A DNA stretch of 18,294 nt from an uncultured Faecalibacterium sp. (GTDB taxonomy: Bacteria; Bacillota; Clostridia; Oscillospirales; Ruminococcaceae), in NCBI GenBank assembly GCA_934553285.1, contig CAKTFD010000039.1:1-18294 (forward strand), in the 5' to 3' direction. How positions within the stretch are numbered: position 1 is the stretch's first letter; each line of letters starts with the position of its first letter. This document shows, one piece after another, positions 13,425 to 18,294 of the stretch. The notes under the pieces were generated by a model. The model worked only from the letters and a program-made list of their open reading frames with translations. It was not told the origin of the DNA and did not search any database. The position numbers and the translations under genes are program-made.

Positions 13425-13874
13425 TTATTCTTCCACAGCCCGGTTGCCTGCCACGTTGGAAGGCCCAAAGCCGAAGGGCAGCAGCTCGTCCATGCTGCGC
13501 TCGATAAAATCCTCCGGCGTTTTTGCCATGATGACATTCAGCTCCGGCCCGCCGAACTCAAACAGTGCCTGGCGGCACACTCCGCAGGGCGAGGTGATCT
13601 GCCGGTTCACTTCGCCCCGGCGGCTGCCCACCACCGCGATGTCGGTAAACGCGGTCACGCCCTCGGCAACCGCCTTGAACAGCGCGGTGCGCTCGGCGCA
13701 GCTGGTGGGGGTAAAGGCAGCGTTCTCCACGTTGCAGCCGGTAAAAATGCGGCCGTCCGCAGCGCGCAGTGCAGCGCCCACCATAAAATCACTGTAGGGT
13801 ACGTAGGCTTTTTCCCGGGCAGCCAGTGCCATGCGGATCAGCGCCTGTTTTTCTTCCAGCGTCAGGTTGGTCAT
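13425..13874 (-). CDS. cdd: Cytidine deaminase
   Basis: Converts cytidine and deoxycytidine to uridine forms in nucleoside salvage. The 149-residue protein is of the small homotetrameric type. The catalytic zinc site is complete: C59 and E61 in TSCAERTA, and C97 and C100 in SPCGVC. The substrate loop VGAALRA and GCNVENAAF (46-54) are also present. It follows deoD by 80 bases containing a hairpin, then a strong Shine-Dalgarno (AAAAAAGGAGGGAGC) before the ATG. About 210 bases, holding a separate promoter, lie between it and the nucleoside binding protein, so transport and salvage enzymes can be regulated apart. Confidence 0.94.
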   Translation of the reverse strand: MTNLTLEEKQALIRMALAAREKAYVPYSDFMVGAALRAADGRIFTGCNVENAAFTPTSCAERTALFKAVAEGVTAFTDIAVVGSRRGEVNRQITSPCGVCRQALFEFGGPELNVIMAKTPEDFIERSMDELLPFGFGPSNVAGNRAVEE

Positions 13875-13904
13875 AAAAGCTCCCTCCTTTTTTCAGGGGA
13901 AAAG

Positions 13905-13938
13905 CAGCGCGGCTGGCCCTGGGGCTGCAGCCGCGCTG
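13905..13938 (-). other. Strong hairpin between deoD and cdd
   Basis: Perfect 11-bp GC-rich arms (13905-13915 and 13928-13938) enclose a 12-base loop. On the minus strand CTTTTCC follows, then the cdd ribosome binding site. The short U-run makes a partial terminator possible; a role in mRNA processing or stability is equally possible. Confidence 0.6.
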
Positions 13939-13953
13939 AAATATTCTATCTGC

Positions 13954-14673
13954 TCAGTATTCTGCGCCCAGAGCCACCTTCATCATATCGGTAAAACTCT
14001 TCTGGCGTTCCTCAGAGGTGGTAATGCCGGGTGCCACAAAGCTGTCCGAGATGGTCAGCAGGCAGGCAGCATTCTTGCCCAGCACCTGTGCATTGGCAAA
14101 CAGGGCAAAGCTCTCCATCTCCACGCACAGGCAGCCGTTTTCATCCCGCAGTTTTTCCCAGTAGGTAGGCTTTGCATCCGAGGGCTGGCGGTAGAACACA
14201 TCCGAGGAGTGGATATTGCCCTCGATCAGGGGAATGCCCTGCTTTGCGGCGGAAGCGCGCAGCTTTTCGTTCAGGCTCTGGCTGGGCAGGGTCACATTGC
14301 CTGCAAAGCCGCTCTGCACCCGGGCATAGTTGCTCTCGCTCACAGCACCGGTGGCCAGCACGGTATCAAACAGCTTGGCCTTTTCCGTATAGCTGCCGGC
14401 GGAGCCGATGCGGATGATGTTTTCCACATCATAGAACTTGAACAGCTCGTAGGAATAGATGCCGATGGAGGGCATCCCCATACCGCTGCCCATCACGCTG
14501 ATGGGGCGGCCCTCGTAGGTGCCGGTATAGCCCAGCATCCCGCGCACACTGGTCACCTCGCGGACATCCTGCAGGAAGGTATCCGCAATAAACTTGGCAC
14601 GCAGGGGGTCACCCGGCATGAGGACCGTCTTGGCAAAATCGCCCTTTTCCGCGCTGATGTGAGGGGTAGACAT
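13954..14673 (-). CDS. deoD: Purine nucleoside phosphorylase, DeoD type
   Basis: Splits purine (deoxy)nucleosides into base and sugar-1-phosphate. The 239-residue length fits hexameric DeoD enzymes. Residues expected for phosphate and nucleoside binding are in place: H5, GDPLRAK (21-27, R25), R44, R88 in RIGSAGS, the VEMES motif (174-178), and the catalytic aspartate D200 in TISDSF. GSGMGMPSIGIYSYEL (62-77) is the family signature. AAAGGAGAG lies 7 bases before the ATG. It heads the salvage/transport locus and supplies purine bases from the nucleosides taken up by the ABC importer. I saw no convincing promoter in the 72-base gap after the M23 gene, only a hairpin, so it may be read from upstream. 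Confidence 0.94.
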   Translation of the reverse strand: MSTPHISAEKGDFAKTVLMPGDPLRAKFIADTFLQDVREVTSVRGMLGYTGTYEGRPISVMGSGMGMPSIGIYSYELFKFYDVENIIRIGSAGSYTEKAKLFDTVLATGAVSESNYARVQSGFAGNVTLPSQSLNEKLRASAAKQGIPLIEGNIHSSDVFYRQPSDAKPTYWEKLRDENGCLCVEMESFALFANAQVLGKNAACLLTISDSFVAPGITTSEERQKSFTDMMKVALGAEY

Positions 14674-14704
14674 AGATGATCTCTCCTTTTTTATTCATGA
14701 TACA

Positions 14705-14741
14705 GCAGATGGGCCTTCCCGTACGGAAAAGCCCTCTCTGC
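14705..14741 (-). other. Hairpin between the M23 peptidase gene and deoD
   Basis: Inner arms 14711-14720 and 14725-14734 pair over 10 base pairs (two G-U) with a GTAC loop. Outer GCAGA/TCTGC (14705-14709 with 14737-14741) adds 5 more. No U-run follows on either strand, so it is not a standard intrinsic terminator. Confidence 0.5.
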
Positions 14742-14745
14742 AGAA

Positions 14746-16638
14746 TTACCTGTATTTGCTGCGGTTGAACACGGTCTGCGGCGAGATGTAGGAGCCATTG
14801 CGCCGGATCTCGAAGTGGCAGTGGTTGCCGCTGGAGCGGCCGGTGCTGCCCACATAGCCGATCAGCTGCCCCTGTTTGACCGTCTGGCCTGCGTGCACTA
14901 CCAAAGACAGGCAGTGCGCATACACCGTGGTGTAGCCGTTGCCGTGGTTGATGATGATGGAATAGCCGTAACCTGTACCGGCACCGGCGCGGTTATAGCC
15001 GGCCTTGGTCACCGTACCGCCTGCCGATGCATAAATGGGCGTACCGGCGGCGGCGCAGATATCCACGCCCTTGTGGCCGCTGCCATACCAGCGGGAGCAG
15101 TTGCGGTAGCCGGGCACCGGCCAGATGAACTGCCCGCTGCCGGTGATGTATGCTGCGCCGGAAGCCGCCTTTTTGGTACCCACCGTAACCTTTTCGGTCA
15201 CCGGCTCCCGGGTCACCTCCGTGCTCAGGATCTGCTGCGAGAGCTGGTTGCCGCTGGTGTCGTACACACGCTGTGCCGTCACAGTGCGGATGCCGTTTTC
15301 GCCCTTCTGGGTAACACGCTTTGTACCGGAGTTCAGCTCGCTGGACTTGGTGGTCTCGGTGGTATAGGCGATCTCTTCCTCCCATTTTTCAATGCGGGTG
15401 ATGCGCACTTCCAGCATCTCCTGTTCCCGCACCACGGTCAGGGCATTGCCGGGCAGGATCTTGGAATCCTGGGTCAGGCCGTTTTCACCGTTCTCGGTAA
15501 AATCGGTATTCATCTCGCACAGTTCTTTCACGGTCAGGCCGTTTTTCTGGGCAATGGACCAGATGGTATCGCCGCTCTGCACCGTATAGGACTGTTCCGC
15601 CTGCTGCACGCCGGACAGCATCTGCTCGACCTCGTTTTCCTCCTGGAAGCTCTCGGTAAAGTAGATGCCGTTTTCCAGCGAAACTTCTTTATTGAACCCC
15701 ACGGTCAGGTTGGGGTCGTCCGGGTCCTCATAGGGTTCCAGCAGGCTGCTGATGTAGCTCCGCAGGCTCGTCCCGTCCGAACAGACGGCGGTCAGCTCGC
15801 CATCCAGATACAGGGCCGTGCCCTCGCTGATCTGGTCGCTGGAGCTTTTCAGGATCGCATCGGCCACATCGTTCTGGTCCATCACGTTATGTGCAACCGT
15901 TACCGAATAGGTCGGTTTCACGGTAAACCGCGCTCTTTCGGTGCCGGAATAGTTGATACGCTCCTGCACTGCCTCCAGCGCAGAGTTGAACACCTCTTCG
16001 TTGGCTACACAGCCCACCGTTTCGTTGTCCACCTGCACTTCCAGCGCATAGGGCTGGCGGATGGTCGTCTGGAACACCGTTACCATAAGCACCAGCGCTG
16101 CTGCCGGCAGCAGATACATTGCCATACGTGGCAGCAGCCGGATATTGCTGCTCACGCCCTCGGCAACAAACTGCATACTTGCGCGGAACGCCGCACCAAA
16201 GCCTTTTTCCCTACGCACCCGGTGCGCATGCCGCAGCAATGCCACTGTGCCGCGCAGTACCAACACTACCGGGCCAAACAGATCCCGCACCAGCCGCGCT
16301 GCGCCGGGAAACGCCATTGCTGCCGTGTTCCGGAGCAGCTGCCCGCCCATATGCCGCAGCTGCCGCAGGGTACGCTGCAAAGCGCGCCCCGCCCGGATAA
16401 ATACATACTCGGTGGAAAAGCCGATGGCGTACAACGCCTCGCCTACCACAGGTGCCGTGGAATTGTGCAGCAGCTTATCCCACAGCTTTTCTGCGCGGTG
16501 CTGCCGCCTGCGGCGGAGCCGATGCCGCCGCAGTACGCCCCGGCACTGGAACTGCGCCCACATCGAACGCAGCTTCTGGCGGCGGGACTGCCGCACAGGC
16601 TGCGGGGCCTGCTGTTCCTTTATTTTATCTTCAGTCAA
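14746..16638 (-). CDS. Membrane-anchored LysM-G5-M23 cell-wall endopeptidase
   Basis: Probable peptidoglycan endopeptidase of 630 residues. A long, very basic cytoplasmic N-terminal part (arginine-rich around 15-50) precedes one membrane helix (about 172-192). Outside follow a domain of unknown type, a LysM wall-binding domain (about 351-402, YTVQSGDTIWSIAQ), a G5-like region (about 410-488), and a C-terminal M23 domain. The M23 zinc ligands H522 and D526 (GHKGVD) and H608, with catalytic H575 (YAH) and H606 (HCHFE), are all present, so it should be active. The frame is open to 16725. I chose TTG at 16638 because AGGAAGGAGA lies about 8 bases before it, whereas the upstream TTG at 16725 has no such site and lies in a leader hairpin. 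The long cytoplasmic head is unusual for this family. Confidence 0.85.
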   Translation of the reverse strand: MTEDKIKEQQAPQPVRQSRRQKLRSMWAQFQCRGVLRRHRLRRRRQHRAEKLWDKLLHNSTAPVVGEALYAIGFSTEYVFIRAGRALQRTLRQLRHMGGQLLRNTAAMAFPGAARLVRDLFGPVVLVLRGTVALLRHAHRVRREKGFGAAFRASMQFVAEGVSSNIRLLPRMAMYLLPAAALVLMVTVFQTTIRQPYALEVQVDNETVGCVANEEVFNSALEAVQERINYSGTERARFTVKPTYSVTVAHNVMDQNDVADAILKSSSDQISEGTALYLDGELTAVCSDGTSLRSYISSLLEPYEDPDDPNLTVGFNKEVSLENGIYFTESFQEENEVEQMLSGVQQAEQSYTVQSGDTIWSIAQKNGLTVKELCEMNTDFTENGENGLTQDSKILPGNALTVVREQEMLEVRITRIEKWEEEIAYTTETTKSSELNSGTKRVTQKGENGIRTVTAQRVYDTSGNQLSQQILSTEVTREPVTEKVTVGTKKAASGAAYITGSGQFIWPVPGYRNCSRWYGSGHKGVDICAAAGTPIYASAGGTVTKAGYNRAGAGTGYGYSIIINHGNGYTTVYAHCLSLVVHAGQTVKQGQLIGYVGSTGRSSGNHCHFEIRRNGSYISPQTVFNRSKYR

Positions 16639-16715
16639 AGGGATTTTCTCCTTCCTGCGCCGCTGCACGGCAGGCTGCACCTGCGCAAAACACAGCGGCT
16701 GAATCGTGTACGTTC

Positions 16716-16738
16716 CCCTGTTCAAAAGGTCAACAGGG
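16716..16738 (-). other. Leader hairpin before the M23 peptidase gene
   Basis: Perfect 7-bp arms CCCTGTT (16716-16722) and AACAGGG (16732-16738) with a 9-base loop. It lies in the proposed untranslated leader (start near 16757, TTG start codon at 16638). No role can be assigned. Confidence 0.35.
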
Positions 16739-16763
16739 CCTGCACACAGAACGCTCTCTTTTT

Positions 16764-16791
16764 ATTATACACTTTGTATGGTTTGAAGCAA
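16764..16791 (-). promoter_or_regulatory. Promoter of the M23 peptidase gene
   Basis: A perfect TATAAT (minus strand 16769-16764) lies 16 bases from a weak TTGCTT (16791-16786). Transcription near 16757 would give a leader of about 119 bases. The element TTTTCACGTACTTTTC (16817-16832), nearly identical to one before cpsC, lies 25 bases upstream of the -35. Confidence 0.5.
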
Positions 16792-16830
16792 GCGCTTACA
16801 TAAAATTTGGGTAGTTTTTTCACGTACTTT

Positions 16831-17742
16831 TCACGAAAGTAAGGCTTCCATATCCGGCGGCAGCGGGCTGTCCACCGTAACGGTGCGCAGGGTCAGGGGC
16901 ATTTCCACCCGGATGCCATCCGGCAGCGGTGTATACACCGGCACCGGAAAACGCTGCTGTGCGCAGTGCAGTGCCTGCCGGCCCATGCGCTCCCGGCTGC
17001 CGCCGTACAGGTCATCCCCGGCCAGCGGATGCCCGATAGAGGCAAAATGCACCCGGATCTGGTGGGTGCGGCCGGTCACCGGTACACAGGCTGCAAGGCT
17101 CATGCCTGCGTGCACTTTTATAATAGTATACTCGGTGCGGCTGGGCTTGCCCTCGGGGGTCACGCAGCGGCCGATGATGCTGTCGCCCCGGCGGCCGATG
17201 GGTGCATCGATCACGCCCGGCCCCGGCGGCAGCTCCCCCTGCGCAATGGCATAGTAGAGCTTTTCCACCCCATGGGCCAGCAGCGGCGCAGCATAGGCAT
17301 TTTTTGCTGCCAGCACAAGGCCGCTGGTATCCTTATCGATGCGGTTCACCGGGCGGAACACCGGGCTGTAGCCGTTTGCAGCCGCCCAGGCCGCGTAGCC
17401 GTTGGCCAGCGTGCCGCCGGGATAGTTCAGCGTAGGATGCACCGCCAGCTGCGGCGGCTTTTCCAGCACCACTGCAAAGGCATCCTCGTACACGATCTTT
17501 ACCGGGATATCCGGCTGCGGGGCTACGCCTTCCTCCTCCGGCGGCAGTGCAAAGGAGAGCACCTGCCCGGGAAAGATGCGCCGGTCGGCCAGGATGGGCT
17601 GACCATCCGCAAAAAAGCCGCCGCCCCGGAACTTGACCGCCCGGGCCAGGTCTGTGGACACTGCACACTGGCGCAGAAAATTGCGCACCAGAACGCCCCC
17701 CTGGGTACCGGCCGTATCCGGCACCGCAAAATACAGCCGCAT
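16831..17742 (-). CDS. RluA-family pseudouridine synthase
   Basis: Modifies uridines in ribosomal or transfer RNA. The 303-residue protein contains the family catalytic motif as PVNRIDKDTSG (131-141), with the active-site aspartate D136. The first position is Asn where classic RluD has His, as in many Firmicute paralogues. The C-terminal motif VTGRTHQIRVHFASIGHPLAGDDLYGG is complete. The N-terminal part (1-80) resembles an S4-like RNA-binding region. AAAGGAG lies 7 bases before the ATG. It is transcribed divergently from rnpB, from a promoter that appears to share its -35 with rnpB. The exact target base cannot be inferred. No terminator is seen before the M23 gene, so partial co-transcription is possible. 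Confidence 0.9.
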   Translation of the reverse strand: MRLYFAVPDTAGTQGGVLVRNFLRQCAVSTDLARAVKFRGGGFFADGQPILADRRIFPGQVLSFALPPEEEGVAPQPDIPVKIVYEDAFAVVLEKPPQLAVHPTLNYPGGTLANGYAAWAAANGYSPVFRPVNRIDKDTSGLVLAAKNAYAAPLLAHGVEKLYYAIAQGELPPGPGVIDAPIGRRGDSIIGRCVTPEGKPSRTEYTIIKVHAGMSLAACVPVTGRTHQIRVHFASIGHPLAGDDLYGGSRERMGRQALHCAQQRFPVPVYTPLPDGIRVEMPLTLRTVTVDSPLPPDMEALLS

Positions 17743-17889
17743 TGCCCGGCTCCTTTCTTAAGGTGTATCTGAAAACAAAGAAAACGACGAACATTTCGCA
17801 AGCACAAGCGGGATCTAAGGCAGATAGCCGCAGGGATCCTTTGTGGATCTCAAGGCTGTTTAACGCAAAAATGCAGAAATATAACTGAT

Positions 17890-17918
17890 ATTATAACAAA
17901 AAACGCTTGCACTTGCAA
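17890..17918 (-). promoter_or_regulatory. Promoter of the pseudouridine synthase gene
   Basis: On the minus strand TTGCAA (17918-17913) and a perfect TATAAT (17895-17890) are 17 bases apart. Transcription near 17883 would give a leader of about 141 bases. The -35 hexamer is self-complementary and is also used by the rnpB promoter on the other strand. Confidence 0.6.
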
Positions 17919-17941
17919 ATCTTGCTTTTTTATGGTATCAT
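17913..17941 (+). promoter_or_regulatory. Promoter of rnpB
   Basis: TTGCAA (17913-17918) and TATCAT (17936-17941, 5/6 of consensus) are 17 bases apart. The predicted start, near 17948, agrees with the first base of the RNase P P1 helix at 17949. Confidence 0.75.
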
Positions 17942-17948
17942 GAGGAAC

Positions 17949-18294
17949 GGAAAACGAGTGGAACATACGGCGGCGGGGCGGCTTTGACCGCTCTGAGGAA
18001 AGTCCGGGCCTCACAGAGCACGGTAACTGCTAACGGCAGCCGAGGGTGACCTTAGGGAAAGTGCAACAGAAAACAAACCGCCGCAGCAATGCGGTAAGGA
18101 TGAAACGGCGAGGTAAGAGCTCACCAGCGCATGGGTGACCATGCGGCTTTGTAAACCCTACCGGAAGCAACGCCTATATGGGACGTACAGCGCTGCTCGC
18201 GTGTCCCGAAGGCGGCACGAGCCTGTCAGCAATGGCAGGCCTAGACAGATCGTCGTTTAATACAGAACCCGGCTTACGGTCTATCTCGTTTTCC
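17949..18294 (+). ncRNA. rnpB: RNase P RNA, bacterial class A
   Basis: Catalytic RNA that trims the 5' ends of tRNA precursors. The universal blocks are present in order: GAGGAAAGTCCGGGC (17995-18009), ACAGAAAACAAACCGCC (18066-18082), GGTAAGGATGAAACGGCGAGGTAAGAGC-type core (about 18092-18120), and CAGAACCCGGCTTA (18263-18276), which forms helix P4 and the catalytic core. The first ten bases (17949-17958) are fully complementary to the last ten of the window (18285-18294), forming helix P1. The molecule is therefore essentially complete at about 346 bases. The block order and sequences fit the ancestral A type rather than the Bacillus B type. Its terminator would lie beyond the window. Confidence 0.96.

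Noticed and set aside
14815..16803. 662-residue plus-strand open frame opposite the M23 peptidase
   Set aside because: The minus strand encodes intact LysM and M23 motifs, while the plus frame has low-complexity composition and no motif. High GC keeps antisense frames open.

Overview
The window looks like chromosome of a fairly GC-rich anaerobic Firmicute of the Oscillospiraceae/Ruminococcaceae type; Faecalibacterium, Gemmiger or Subdoligranulum would be my first guesses. That rests on codon use, gene content and Gram-positive style lipoproteins, not on a marker gene I could place. Every protein gene I accept is on the minus strand, so the window reads from right to left. The only plus-strand gene is the RNase P RNA at the right edge. 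No insertion sequence, prophage, CRISPR array or tRNA is visible.

Layout, in transcription order. (1) At 17949-18294 is rnpB (plus strand), apparently complete: its first and last ten bases form the P1 helix. It diverges from an RluA-family pseudouridine synthase (16831-17742), and the two promoters seem to share one palindromic -35 hexamer. (2) Next is a membrane-anchored LysM-G5-M23 cell-wall endopeptidase (14746-16638). (3) A nucleoside salvage and uptake locus follows: deoD, cdd, a BMP-family Tat/lipoprotein binding protein, a double ATPase and two permeases (8162-14673). A strong terminator separates the binding protein from the ATPase, and the ATPase/permease genes have their own promoter. 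(4) Behind another strong terminator lies a phosphotyrosine module: a Wzz-like CpsC, the tyrosine kinase CpsD, the PHP-type phosphatase CpsB, and an unrecognised membrane-anchored Ser/Ala-rich coiled-coil protein (4751-7882). No glycosyltransferase or polysaccharide gene accompanies it here. (5) An oligopeptide/dipeptide ABC transporter, oppB-C-D-F (254-4247), is read from a consensus promoter through a structured leader of about 190 nt. It is followed by the first codons of a second Tat-signal protein (1-35), probably its binding protein.

How the genes work together. The nucleoside locus imports nucleosides (BMP protein, ATPase, two permeases), deaminates cytidine (Cdd) and phosphorolyses purine nucleosides (DeoD). 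The opp locus imports peptides. CpsC/D/B form a kinase/phosphatase switch at the membrane. The M23 enzyme acts on the wall.

The most interesting signals are regulatory and structural. They are the opp leader, where one RNA segment can pair either with an upstream arm or with the start codon; the back-to-back rnpB promoter; short sequence elements repeated upstream of several promoters; and the strictly alternating tyrosine tail of CpsD. I did not find a clear new defence or mobile system. All promoter, hairpin and motif calls were made by eye.
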